Assembly: GCA_036583965.1 (NCBI GenBank)
Contig: JAZBQD010000019.1
Coordinates: 992,001 to 1,056,000 of the forward strand
Source of the DNA: Prunella strophiata
Taxonomy: Eukaryota; Chordata; Aves; Passeriformes; Prunellidae
Length of the DNA: 64,000 nt
Reading direction: 5' to 3'
Part shown: one piece after another, positions 53,597 to 64,000 of the stretch
How positions within the stretch are numbered: the first letter of the stretch is position 1
How the letters are laid out: each line of letters opens with the position of its first letter
Notes under the pieces: model-generated
What the model was told of the DNA's origin: nothing
Database searches by the model: none
The model's input: only the letters and a program-made list of their open reading frames with translations
Made by a program: the position numbers and the translations under genes

Positions 53597-53989
53597 TCCT
53601 GTGGGATTCCTGCCCAGGGCCTTGGGATATTCCTGTGGGATAACTGCCCAGGGCCATGGGTTATTTCTGTGGGATTCCTGCCCAGATCCATGGGATATCC
53701 CTGTAGGATTCCTGCCCAGATCCATGGGATATCCCTGTAGGATTCCTGCCCATATCCATGGGATATCCCTGTAGGATTCCTGCCAGATCCATGGGATATC
53801 CCTGTAGGATTCCTGCCCAGATCCATGGGATATCCCTGTAGGATTCCTGCCCAGATCCATGGGATATCCCTGTAGGATTCCTGCCCAGATCCATGGGATA
53901 TCCCTGTAGGATTCCTGCCCAGATCCATGGGATATCCCTGTAGGATTCCTGCCCAGATCCATGGGATATCCCTGTAGGATTCCTGCCCT
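53597..53989. repeat. 34-bp minisatellite, about 11-12 units
   Basis: Unit CCAGATCCATGGGATATCC then CTGTAGGATTCCTGC (34 bp). The first three units are diverged (CAGGGCCTTGGGATATTCC, CTGTGGGAT). One unit near 53785 lacks a base run (TGCCAGATCC). Every intact unit contains the palindromes CCATGG and GATATC. Minus-strand frames are open by composition only. Confidence 0.96.
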
Positions 53990-54489
53990 CCTGACTCAGA
54001 GCTGGGCCCCACAGCAGCTCAGACAGCTCCTGTTCCTGCCCTCCCCTCAGGAATTCTTTGCACTTCCCAAAGTCTGTTCTTCCCTCACCTCTCTCCCTCT
54101 CTCACCGTGGTCCTTCAGCCCTCAGACAATGCCCAGCACGGATCCTGCTCCCATCCCATCCATGGTTTTATGTCCCAGTCATTAACCTGCTCTGGCTTTG
54201 GGCTCCAGGGTGCAGGAGCAGCCCCATCCCTGCAGCTCCCAGCCCTGGAGGTCACTCCAGCAGGGATGAATCCACAAAATCCCCACATTAATCCCTGTCC
54301 TTCCCCTCATGGCTTCATTTTATGACTCCAACGTTTTGCTTATCCTGCACCATAAACTACAGTTTCAAATGAAATGCAAATTAAATGCAGATTATATGCC
54401 CAGAAGTGCTTTTTTTTTTTTTTCCTGTATTAAAAGAAAACCTTGACCTCTTTATAATCTTCACACCATCACTCAGGGAGAGGCTTTGA
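53990..54489. other. Low-copy stretch
   Basis: T14 at about 54411-54424. No gene recognised. Confidence 0.4.
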
Positions 54490-54590
54490 TGACTGGATGT
54501 GGCACTCAGGGCTGGGTGACACAGTGGGGACAGTCCCAGGTCAGACTCAATCCTGCAGCTCTTTTCCATCCCAAATGTTTGGATTTTAAG
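54490..54590 (+). repeat. Diverged CR1 3' fragment
   Basis: GACTGGATGTGGCACTCAGG, CAGGTCAGACTCAATCC, CAGCTCTTTTCCATCCC. About 100 bp. Confidence 0.7.
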
Positions 54591-56611
54591 GGATTTAAGT
54601 CCCTTTTCTCCTGGTCATGAGTCTTGTGGTCAGAAAAGTAGAAAATATTTTATTATTTCACAATTTTGACAAGTACTTCTTGTGACATCAGCTACATTCT
54701 CATTCCCAAAATATTTTGAGGGAAAACTCCATGAAAAATTAACTGCATTGTTAAACTGACAGAATAGGGGAAGGAGAGGTAAAATTCCCTGGGTTTTGTA
54801 CTTTCATTTCCTGTTTTCCTAAATGACCTAAATAAAAATGAAAAAAGTTCAACTACAAAAACTGGAAGACAAAAAGCCAGGACACCTTTGGAGACCAGGA
54901 ATAAAACCTCAGTTGCATCAGCAGTGGAGAAAGAGCATCCAAAAAGGAATTAGTGAAATTTAATAAGCACAAAACATCACTCAATGTTTGAATAAAATTA
55001 AATATTCAGGAGAATATTTTAAAAGGGGATTGAGAACCTTCAGGTGGTCACAGTGGCAGGAACTGTGGGGAGAGGGTTCATAAAGGAACAGGAAACAGCC
55101 AGGTGAAGCTTTATTAACTGGAGCTCTCAGTCCTACAAAATCCAAATTGATTAATTAAGAGGAGAGGTGACAGATTTAGAGGATGTGACTTCTGAGGGAA
55201 AACTGGAAGAGTCACAAAAGAGGGGAAGGGAAATACCCCCCAGTATGTAAAAAACCCAGGATAAATCAGAATCATCTCACTGTGCTGGCACTTGGCAGGG
55301 TGAGAGGGATTGGGAAAATATTCAGGATTTAGAGGCAACAATGAAAACAGAAGAAGTTTCCAACTAAAAGGTGATAAAATGTTTGAACAGACACCTTGGA
55401 GCAATGTCCTTGCTCTGCATTACAGCTTTCACTGACATTTATCATCTCCCAAAGGGCTGAGCCCACCAGCACCTCCCTCCAAGGACAGTTCCTCTCCACA
55501 CCTCCACTGCTGGATCTCACTCACTCAGGGAGGCAGGAAAACTGGGAATTCCCTTTCTTTTTATCCCAGCTGCCCTAACTTTGATCCAGCCCACATCTGA
55601 AATCTCCCAGAGGGGATCTTTCAATTGTATTTTTCCATCAATCCAAGGGGATTGGCATCATGAGGGTCAGCAGTGTAAATGCTCCTAAATATGGATTGAT
55701 TTATTTATAACTGCCCCAATGGGATCCCACCTCTTCCAGGGAAAATCAGCAGGAAAGCAGGAAGAGTTTTATCCTTGAAAACCTGAAATGAAAATCTCAA
55801 TGTCCAAAACATCAACAATTCTGAGGAAAAAAAAAAAAAAATCAGAAAAAAAAGCTGATAAATGAAGTTCTGAACTAAGACCAAGACTAAGATGAGGGCG
55901 TTGGTTTTGTTTGGGTTTAGCTGCTTGAATTTATAGATGAGCAAACATCTTCCCTGAACTCATGGAAAACCAATGGCCTTTCCACAGTGCATCCATTATT
56001 TAAAAAACTAACAGTGAAATATTAAACTTTGATGAGGTTTTGTTTGCTTTGCTCTTCTGGAAGCAATAGATTAAAATTCCACTGCGTTTGTATTATTGAT
56101 TCCTCCACTGCCTCTGCAGTAGATACAAAATAAATGAGCTGCACATTAAGTCAGCCCAGGCTGAGGAGTTAATTGTTTGTGTGGTTGGTGAAATACAATC
56201 TGTGATTTTTCACAGCTGAAAAAAAAAAACTCCACAGAAACACGGGAAGGAGCAAAAGGCAAAGCTCCAGCGGCTCTGACAGCTGTTATTTAAAATACAT
56301 CAAAATCAAGGAAAATCCGAGCAGGGAGCCTCTGTCACTGCCCTGTGTTTGTCACAGCAGGGCCAGGGATCACTCCTGCATCCAGAGCAGTGGGAGCTCA
56401 TCCTTATCCCCCATCCAAGAGGCTGAGAGTGCTGCCAAATGACAGCCCAAAGGGAATTTGGTCACTTGATTTCACTCCCCAAACAATTTCCTTGTCCACT
56501 TGTTCCTCTCCTGTTCAGACCTCGTTACCAGTTTGTTGGATTCCCCAGCTTTTGCAGAGATGGGGTAACTGAGAGACATTTTAAAAGATTTCATTCCATT
56601 ATCAGTCTCAA
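54591..56611. other. AT-rich low-copy stretch
   Basis: No gene recognised. 56080-56300 has a CNE-like composition (TTGTATTATTGATTCCTCC, GGAGTTAATTGTTTGTGTGG, TCTGACAGCTGTTATTT). Confidence 0.4.
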
Positions 56612-57134
56612 TGAAGAGTGAGACACCAGAGATGTAAAACTCAACGCCATTCCATCAGAAACCTAGCCTATTTCTTGGTTACAATTATAAATTTATAATC
56701 ACAATTACAATCACAATCACAATACAATTATAGTCATAATTATAATCACTACTTATAATTGTAAATGTATAATTTATTATTATAAATCTATAAATTTATT
56801 GGTTACATTTATAAATGCTTTTCAGCCTATTAGCTTTTACCACACAATGCTGCTATAGCTTCTGACACCAATCACTAATATTTTTTCACTACATGGTCTT
56901 GTTACAATGCATCTTTCACAGTTCTAATTCTCTAAAATATCTGGTCTTTTTGCAAGGCCATCTTTTGAAACTTGTTGAAACTTGTTTCTAGCTCAGTCTC
57001 TCTCAGCAATGTCATCTCTGTACCATGGCCTCCCTGAGTCAGCACACCTCATCTCAGAGTTTGCATACACATGGGCAAGGCTGTGTGAGCTTTCTGTCAG
57101 GTTTTGAAAATCCTTTACAAATCCATTTCTCACA
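56612..57134 (-). mobile_element. 3' LTR of a beta/ERVK-like endogenous retrovirus
   Basis: Read on the minus strand the LTR begins TGTGAGAAATGG right after a polypurine tract (57135-57148, complement of TCTCCCCCTCTTTC) and runs about 520 bp to ...CTCTTCA. A long AT-rich interval (56680-56810: ATAATTATAATC, ACAATTACAATC) lies in its distal half and may be a later simple-sequence expansion. The left border may instead be 56620. The LTR belongs to the env remnant immediately upstream on the minus strand. Confidence 0.82.
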
Positions 57135-57415
57135 TCTCCCCCTCTTTCTTGAACTGTAAAAACTTCTTTGTTGGTTTTATTTATCATCTGCTGTACACAG
57201 TGAAGTACACAAGGCACTATTGCTAATATTACTAATATATATTAATACATAAAAGTTTATTTTGTGAAACTCTATTAGTTAAGGTGTAAAGTTCCATTAT
57301 TCAAACAAATCATCTAACTAGGATCTATTGTCTGTTTTAATTTGATTTGTTAAATCAGGAAGACAATTTTTTAAATTTATTTTTTTTACCCAACAATCCA
57401 ACCTCCAGTGGTCGG
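57135..57415 (-). pseudogene. Decayed retroviral env (TM) C-terminus
   Basis: On the minus strand, the segment just before the LTR encodes a short cysteine-containing juxtamembrane/cytoplasmic stretch, PCVLHCVQQMI, of the kind found at the end of ERVK/beta-retrovirus transmembrane envelope proteins. It is followed by a tail that reads into the polypurine tract. Farther upstream an LDDLF-like motif lies between in-frame stop codons, so the frame is broken and no protein can be made. SU, the fusion region, pol and gag are absent, and the element is truncated at about 57415. Class assignment rests on the motif pattern and the polypurine-tract position. Confidence 0.7.
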
Positions 57416-58098
57416 ATCAGTGCTCAGCTGGGTGGCTCTGATGGGCAAATTCAGCTGCTCCCAGTAAATATCAGTAAATCCCCTCCAGAACCACCCTGGG
57501 AGAGCTGCAGCCACTCAGAGAAATCTGGGAAACATCTCCTGGAGCAATTCCAGGGGAAGCAACGAGTCCTCCTGCACATTTTTCTTCTTTTCCATGCTGA
57601 ATCCATGTCATTGGGATAACAGGTCCAAACTCTGGGATCTGGTTTGGATTTTAGAGAATCAGCTCTGTCCACCCACAAAACTCCTTCCCATCAATGTCAG
57701 CTGTGCCTGGGCACGGGAGTAATAAATTCAGGGAAAATTCACTGAAATTCAGGAAAACTGCCTCCCATTCCTGCTCTAATGCTCCCAAATTAAAATGTAC
57801 TCTCAGCTTTGGGGAAAGGGACACCATGACCTTTCCAGGAGCAGGGAAAGAAGACTCCTAATCTAAATAACAAAGAAAGGTTGTACCTACAATCTTTTAA
57901 ATATGAGAGAGAAAAGGATATGAATTCCACTGACCAGGGAAAGGCAATCAGAGTGATGGATTACAGCCAATCCAGGAGAGATGGGAAAGGGAGAGAACAC
58001 TCTGATCCAAATTATTCCACAAAATTACCCTCAGCCCACTCCAGCCTGGCAGAAAAATGCCTCCTTCCCATCCCCAGAAAGGCTTTTTCCACCCTGAG
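57416..58098. other. Low-copy stretch
   Basis: No gene or repeat family recognised. Confidence 0.4.
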
Positions 58099-58237
58099 CA
58101 TCCCAGGGTGCTCTTGCAGTTGGAATCTCCACTTTCTGCAGGAGATAACTCTTCCCTTTTTTCCAGTTAAAATTCCCAGGTGGGAACTCCATGGGCTGCC
58201 TTTACAACCAGCAGGATCAGAGAGGAGAAGGGAAGGG
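58099..58237 (+). repeat. Local tandem duplication, unit 1
   Basis: GTTGGAATCTCCACTTTCTGC, split as GTTGGAATCTCC and ACTTTCTGCAGG, GTTAAAATTCCCAGGTGGG, CCAGCAGGATCAGAGAGG. Repeated at 58278-58414. Confidence 0.9.
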
Positions 58238-58277
58238 AAAAGCCCCTTTTTCTGTGGGATTTTAGGGACTTTTGCAC

Positions 58278-58414
58278 CATCCCAAGGTCCTCATGAAGCT
58301 GGAATCTCCACCTTCTGCAGGAGGCAACCTCTCTCCTTTTTTAGTTAAAATTCCCAGGTGGGAACTCCATGGGCTGCTTTTACAATCAGCAGGATCAGAG
58401 AGGAGAAGGGAAGG
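58278..58414 (+). repeat. Local tandem duplication, unit 2, cut by the minisatellite
   Basis: About 93 percent identical by eye to 58099-58237. It stops after GAGAAGGGAAGG, where unit 1 reads GAAAAGCCCC but this copy passes directly into AATAAACCC, the first unit of the following array. Confidence 0.9.
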
Positions 58415-59059
58415 AATAAACCCTTGTTGGACCCCAATAAACCCTCCTTGGACCCCATTAAACCCATCTTGGACCCCAATGAACCCTCGTTGGACCCAAA
58501 TAAACCCTCATAGGACCCCAATAAACCCTCACTGAACCCCAATAAACCTCATTGGGCCCAAATAAACCCTCACTGAACCCCAATAAACCTCATTGGGCCC
58601 AAATAAAGCCTCACTGAACCCCAATAAACTCTCCTTGGACCCCAATAAACCCTTATTGGACCCCAATAAGCCTTATGGAACCCCAGTAAACCCTCACTGG
58701 ACCCCAGTAAACCCTCATTGTACCCCAATAAACCCTCACTGAACCCCAATAAACCTCATGGAACCCCAATAAACCCTTGTTGGACCCCAATAAACCCTCA
58801 CTGAACCCAAATAAACCTCATGGAACCCCAATAAACCCTCACTGGACCCCAATAAACTCTCCTTGGACCCCAATAAACCCTTGTTGGACCCCAATAAACC
58901 CTCACTGAACCCCAATAAACCTCATGGAACCCAAATAAACCCTTTTTGGACCCCAATAAACCCTTGTTGGACCCCAATAAACCTCATGGAACCCAAATAA
59001 ATCCTTTTTGGACCCCAATAAACCCTCACTGGACCCCAATAAATCCTTGTTGGACCTCC
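58415..59059. repeat. 21-22-bp minisatellite with AATAAA in most units
   Basis: Unit TGGACCCCAATAAACCCTCA with CTGAACC, CATGGAACC, TTGTTGG and AAATAAACC variants, about 30 copies of 20-22 bp. I count about 26 AATAAA hexamers on the plus strand. Units differ enough that the array is not recent. Confidence 0.95.
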
Positions 59060-59148
59060 ATTCCTGGACCCTCCTGTGTTTTCACTGCCAGGCTGCTCTC
59101 TGTGTCTGTCTGTCTGTCTGTGTGTGCTGGTGCTCTCGTGGCTCCTAT
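59060..59148. other. Unique flank with (GTCT)n
   Basis: Short TGTCTGTCTGTCTGTGTGTG run at 59104-59125 next to the LTR end. Confidence 0.7.
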
Positions 59149-59700
59149 TGAAGCACGGACAGACAACTTTTCAACTAAATAAGTGAAAAGAGAATACATT
59201 TATTACAGCACTGGAGACAAACAGAATCATTCCCAAAGGCATGTGTAAAAAAAGTCACAAACTCCTGCTCTCTATTTCTTCAAAAAGGTTTCACATATTC
59301 AAATGGTTTCCAGGATGGCTTCTGTGATGCTTATTACATAAACATTAGCTCTGGCCTAGTATTATAATTAGCTGAATATCCATTATGGCTGCACAATTGT
59401 CCTCTTTAATTGGGTCAGTGGGCTTCTGGGGAGGAAGTAAGACCTCTTCCTCATGGTAAACTCCTCACCCATGAGGTGGGTGTGACCCTACTGGTCACAG
59501 TCCAAACCTCCTCTCATTCTCAGAACCCAGTGGCATTTGTGGCTGCTGCACTCTTACAATATTCCATATATCACCTGTCATTCCCAGCCTTGTTTCAGTT
59601 ATCCCCACCTGGTATCAATTAGTTTCCTTGTTAAGCTCTAATCACAGTTTATTATCTTTGCTAACTCCATTTCTAACTTAACCCCTTGACTCACTGCCCC
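59149..59700 (-). mobile_element. Endogenous retrovirus LTR, minus orientation
   Basis: On the minus strand a U3-like region (GGTGATATATGGAATATTG near 59570) leads to AATAAA (complement at 59199-59204), followed by a U5-like segment ending CCGTGCTTCA at 59149. The right border near 59700 is uncertain. No internal genes adjoin. Confidence 0.75.
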
Positions 59701-59748
59701 TGGGCACAAAATGCTCTCAGGGAAGGTTGTGTCCACCACCATGGACTG

Positions 59749-60470
59749 TGTCTTGGCTTGAAAAGCCAGGTGTCTGCTAAGGGAGGCAGGAGCCTCCCTT
59801 GAAATGGAAAATGCAAACCCCCTCCCTCTGAATTGTTATAATTTGAAATTAAAAGGCTCTCAGACAAAGATATGGGAATAGGAATAACAGTTCTTTATTA
59901 GGAAAATTAAAAACACAAATGCAATAATACAAAAAAGAAAACATACCACAGCCAGAGTCAGAACATGCCCTGAGCCCCTGTGTGTCAGGGTGGTGGCACA
60001 GTCCCATGCCATGGTGGCTGCAGCCCTCCTGCAGTGCCAGGGCTGGTTCTGCTGGAGCAGGGATCCTGCACAAAGGGGGAGTTTTCCTCTGCAGCTCCAG
60101 GGCTGCTGCAGATGGGCCTGCTCTCCCTCTGGGAATCCAGCAGAGGAGAAGAAAGCTGCTCCTCTGGGAATGCAGCAGTGGGCAAAGGCTGCTGTGCTGT
60201 TCCAGGGTCAGATTCTATCCAGGCAGGAATGCTTGGCTCCTGCCCTGGGCAGAGCATCTCCCAGTGGGATGATGGAATTTGATCAGCCATGCAGGGACAC
60301 TCAGTGGCCATGGACAGCAGAGCTCTCCTGGAGGGAGGATTGGCTGTGGCAGAGATAAAGAAAAACCTGCCCCATGAACAGAGGATAGCTGCCCAGCTCT
60401 GACAGATGGGGACAGAACATACACCACCATTTCCAACCTGAGACAGACTGCAGCACTTCCCAGCTGAAAT
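59749..60470 (-). mobile_element. Endogenous retrovirus LTR, minus orientation
   Basis: The minus strand shows AATAAAG (complement at 59893-59899), then an R/U5 of the avian pattern (TTGTTATAATT complement region, GGAGGGGGTTTGCATTTTCC) ending in CAAGACA at 59749. The upstream 570 bp is GC-richer U3-like sequence. The 5' border on the minus strand is not resolved. This LTR touches the 59149-59700 one, so nesting or successive insertion is likely. Confidence 0.7.
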
Positions 60471-60675
60471 TTGTCAGGGAACACAAATTTCCTCACCCCC
60501 AGCAGATGGGAAGCTTTTCCCTTTTAATCCAATTCCACTGCATTTTCTCCCAAAGGATGAAACTCTGCAGCCACATCATGAACCTGCTCCAAATGGAAAC
60601 CAGGGAAGCAACTTCCACAGGCTCCAGAGATTCCCCAGCTCTCCTCTTCCCAAATGTTCCCAAATCTCCAATCTG
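60471..60675. other. Short low-copy stretch
   Basis: Nothing recognised with confidence. It may include more of the neighbouring LTR or an old CR1. Confidence 0.4.
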
Positions 60676-60914
60676 CACTTAGTCAGGATGGGGAATGGCT
60701 GGAGCTGTGCCAGGGGTTTGGGATGGATTTTAGGAAAATGTTCTTCCCTTCCCAGAGCAGGGGATGAGGACAGGGACAGCTCCCCAGGGAATGGGCATGG
60801 CCCAGAGGCTGCCAGGAGAGTTTGGAAAATGCTCCCAGGGATGCCCAGGATGGGATTGTTGGGGTGTTGGGATGATCCTTGAGATCCCTTCCCACTCAGG
60901 ATATTCTATCCCAC
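60676..60914 (+). repeat. CR1-like LINE 3' fragment (GGATTGTTGGGGTGTTGGG type)
   Basis: GGGATGGATTTTAGGAAAATG, split as GGGATGGATTTTAGG and AAAATGTTCTTCCC, then CCCCAGGGAATGGGCATGG, GATGCCCAGGATGGGATTG, GAGATCCCTTCCCACTC, AGGATATTCTATCC. Confidence 0.85.
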
Positions 60915-62785
60915 AGTTCCACCATTCCCACTTTGCCCTCTGTGGGTTTTCTCTCTCAATTTTCAGCAGCAAATTTAATTTTGTCCCTTAAACACCACCA
61001 GCAAACAGAACTAAAACCACCCTCCTGTTTCTCATATTAAAATACAAATAATTTTATGTAATTTAAATAATTCTGCTCCATCTAAACAGGGTGACTCCAC
61101 ATGGAAACATTTTCCCAAACTCTTGCCTGCTTCATTCCTTTGGACTGAAAAAAGAAAATAGTCCCACTTAGCTCACCATAATTCCAAGAGAATTTCTTGT
61201 GCAAGAATAAAATAAAAATCTTCAAGGGGCACTTCTAAAGATTCATTCCTGTAGGTGCTGTACCCAAACATAATGAATATAATTCTCTTGTCAGGTTTAG
61301 TGTAATTTTTATTTGCTGATAGGTCCTGGATGGGATAATAAAACTTCCAATACAAGCCTGTTATTGTCAGGCACAGAGAGGAAATGAGATATTTATTCCA
61401 GCCAATATCTGTGCAATGGGTGCTATTAAATAAAGGATTTGCAATGTGGTGTTGGGGAAAAAAAAAAGAATATATTTGGTTAAGTGGGTAAATACCTTCA
61501 GAGGAACTAAAAATATTGGGTTCTAAAGGGTTTTACAATCCAGGAACAGAAAATTCTTTGGAGGTGAGGAACTCAGAAAATATCATTATTGCTAAAATGC
61601 TGCTGAAACCAGCCCAGCTTTACACCAAAATAAAAGAATATAATGTGCTTTTTGGGAAAGGGAGTCAAGAGCCCCTTTTTTTTTTATGGGGAAAACCTCC
61701 AAAACCCCAAGTTGCTGGTGTGTCACAGGGCTCAGCACAGGAAATGTCACACAAGGATATTTTTCAGAGTCACATTAAAGGATCCACTCAGCCCTTCTGC
61801 CTTCACAGCTCATTTCTGCCATCCCCCAGCCAAAATTCCTGGAGCTCAGGGCAGCAAATGAGGGATATAGAGAAAACAAACCCCAAACAAAAGGTGGGAA
61901 AGGATTTTCAAGCATCCAAATGAATCCCATGGTCTGTCAGTGGCTAAAGCTGAGAAGTTTCAAATTTAAATTGTTACAAAAGGTTTTAAAGTGAATAAAA
62001 ATTGCCAGGTTTAACCAGGGCTCACAAAGCAGTGACAATAAAGAAATCAATGATGAAGGCAGTTTTTGTTATTATTATTATAATAATTTATTATAATTAT
62101 TATTATTATTATTTCTAATAGCTTTAGATGTTGTATTTGAGCTCAGATTATCTTTAAACAAAATGAAAATGCACTTTGGGATGATTCATTATGCACAGAT
62201 CAAAAATAACACAAAAGCTTTGCTTTAAAAGCCCTGAAATAGAGAATTTCGGTGCTTTCAAGGCAAGAAGTGTCTTTCAAACAGATTTCTTTGTTTTTAC
62301 ACCACAGAAATTGGATTAAATATCTCTGAAATTAAAAAATAAAATGATGCTAGACAGGAAAAAAATAATCTAGAGGCAGAACTCAAGATATCTCCAAATG
62401 TTCAAGCCCATAAAGAGCCAGGATTTCACTCAGGAGCTCATAATGAGCCAGAATTATCCAACCAGGCTGCTCCAAAAGCCATTCCCAGACTGGAGAGTGG
62501 CAGGAAGGAGATTTGGGAATGCCCCTCCAGAACTTCCCTCTCTCCCTCAGGGACAACCATTGGAAATAATTCCATGGAAAATGTGAATTATTTCCCCACA
62601 CCCTCTGGAACACAGAGCCGTGGGGGGCTCGGGAAGGCACCTGAAATTTCCCTCCTGTGTTTTCCTGCAAATGCTGCAATAAATGGAATAAAAACTGGAT
62701 CCTCCAGGAGCTGTTTGGGAGACTCCTGTGGCAGTGCTAACATCGAGGAGAGGAACCAAAACATCCCCAGGAAAACCCAGGATAG
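60915..62785. other. AT-rich low-copy stretch
   Basis: TTATTATTATAATAATTT-type microsatellite at 62069-62118. A10 run at 61457. No gene recognised. Confidence 0.45.
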
Positions 62786-64000
62786 ATGGGATGGAGCAGG
62801 AATGGAGTGGGAATAAAGCAGGAATCAAGCTGGAATAAAGTGGGAATAGAGCAGGAATCAAGCTGGAATGAAGTGGGAATGAAGCAGAAATAAAGTGTGA
62901 ATGAAGGAGGAATAAAGTGGGAATGGAGCAGGAATAAAGTGGGAATAGAGCAGGAATCAAGCTGGAATGAAGTGGGAATGAAGCAGAAATAAAGTGTGAA
63001 TGAAGGAGGAATAAAGTGGGAATAGAGCCGGAATAAAACAGGAATAAAGTGGGAATAGAGCAGGAATCAAGCTGGAATGAAGTGGGAATGAAGCAGAAAT
63101 AAAGTGTGAATGAAGGAGGAATAAAGTGGGAATAGAGCCGGAATAAAACAGGAATAAAGTGGGAATAGAGCAGGAATCAAGCTGGAATAAAGTGGGAATA
63201 AAGCCAGGAATCAAGCAGGAATCAAGCTGGAATAAAGTGGGAATAGAGCAGGAATCAAGCTGGAATAAAGTGGGAATAAAGCCAGGAATCAAGCAGGAAT
63301 CAAGCTGGAATAAAGTGGGAATAAAGCCAGGAATCAAGCAGGAATCAAGCTGGAATAAAGTGGGAATAAAGCCAGGAATCAAGCAGGAATCAAGCTGGAA
63401 TAAAGTGGGAATAAAGCCAGGAATCAAGCAGGAATCAAGCTGGAATAAAGTGGGAATGGAGCAGGAATAAAGTGGGAATAAAGCCAGGAATCAAGCAGGA
63501 ATCAAGCTGGAATAAAGTGGGAATGGAGCAGGAATAAAGTGGGAATAGAGCAGGAATCAAGCTGGAATAAAGTGGGAATAGAGCAGGAATCAAGCTGGAA
63601 TAAAGTGGGAATAGAGCAGGAATCAAGCTGGAATAAAGTGGGAATAGAGCAGGAATCAAGCTGGAATGAAGTGGGAATGAAGCAGAAATAAAGTGTGAAT
63701 GAAGGAGGAATAAAGTGGGAATAAAGCCAGGAATCAAGCAGGAATCAAGCTGGAATAAAGTGGGAATAAAGCCAGGAATCAAGCAGGAATCAAGCTGGAA
63801 TAAAGTGGGAATAGAGCAGGAATCAAGCTGGAATAAAGTGGGAATAGAGCAGGAATCAAGCTGGAATAAAGTGGGAATAAAGCCAGGAATCAAGCAGGAA
63901 TCAAGCTGGAATAAAGTGGGAATGGAGCAGGAATAAAGTGGGAATGGAGCGGGAATAAAGCAGGAATGGAGTGGGAATGGAGCAGGAATAAAGCTAGGAA
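62786..64000. repeat. 11-bp-based minisatellite with higher-order structure, open at the window end
   Basis: Built from 11-bp words: GGAATAAAGTG, GGAATAGAGCA, GGAATCAAGCT, GGAATGAAGTG, GGAATGAAGCA, plus a 12-bp word, GGAATAAAGCCA. A three-word 33-bp cycle dominates 63150-63700. A longer composite with GAAGCAGAAATAAAGTGTG and AATGAAGGAGG recurs near 62880, 62980, 63090 and 63680. Minus-strand frames (FIPTLFQLDSC, 11-residue period) are compositional. The array continues past 64000. Confidence 0.95.

Noticed and set aside
53473..54012. Repeat protein-like frame on the minus strand at the 34-bp array
   Set aside because: Same phase-cycling effect. Adjoining sequence is CR1 and low-copy DNA without exons.
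62786..63936. FIPTLFQLDSC repeat frames
   Set aside because: Translation of an 11-bp minisatellite; no start context or domain.

Overview
The window looks like non-coding, repeat-rich nuclear DNA of a bird, most likely a passerine. The main evidence is about forty 5'-truncated CR1 LINE copies on both strands. They end in the avian CR1 tail: a block such as AACCCAAACC or TTTTCCAACC followed by short ATTCCATG-like octamers. Several endogenous retrovirus (ERV) LTRs of avian type support this. I find no host protein-coding exon, tRNA, rRNA or CRISPR array that I can defend. The long open frames arise because tandem units not divisible by three contain no stop codon in any frame of one strand.

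Layout. 1-7.4 kb: low-copy DNA, several CR1 fragments and a 32-bp minisatellite at 4.1 kb. 7.4-10.5 kb: a CR1 whose terminal octamer has expanded into about 2.9 kb of satellite. 11.3-14.3 kb: a CR1 interrupted by about 2.8 kb of a 31-bp minisatellite. 14.3-18 kb: low-copy DNA and CR1. 18.0-18.76 kb: a 45-bp minisatellite running into a 500-bp assembly gap. 18.9-19.7 kb: a 295-bp direct duplication. 20-31 kb: many CR1 copies, one holding a (GGGAT)n block at 27.9 kb. 31.6-32.8 kb: two LTRs. 33-41 kb: low-copy DNA with two local duplications, CR1 and a decayed minisatellite. 41-48 kb: older CR1, a T36 run and two polypurine tracts. 48.9-50.1 kb: CR1 split by a solo LTR with a perfect 6-bp target duplication. 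51.3-54 kb: CR1 with an 11-unit version of the 31-bp repeat, an inverted CR1 pair and a 34-bp minisatellite. 56.6-60.5 kb: three minus-strand ERV pieces, one with a decayed env tail, plus an AATAAA-rich minisatellite. 62.8 kb to the end: an 11-bp-based array that runs off the window.

The most interesting pattern is that three unrelated arrays (octamer, 31-mer and GGGAT pentamer) each sit inside a CR1 copy and are built from the local CR1 sequence. The 31-mer occurs at four CR1 loci with about 2, 2-3, 11 and 90 units. CR1 retroposition therefore appears to supply seeds from which satellites grow. Tandem arrays make up roughly 15 percent of the window, a density that would fit a microchromosome or subtelomeric region (inference).

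Limits: repeat families were recognised by eye without a library. Copy borders are good to about 10-30 bp, and subfamily names are deliberately not given.
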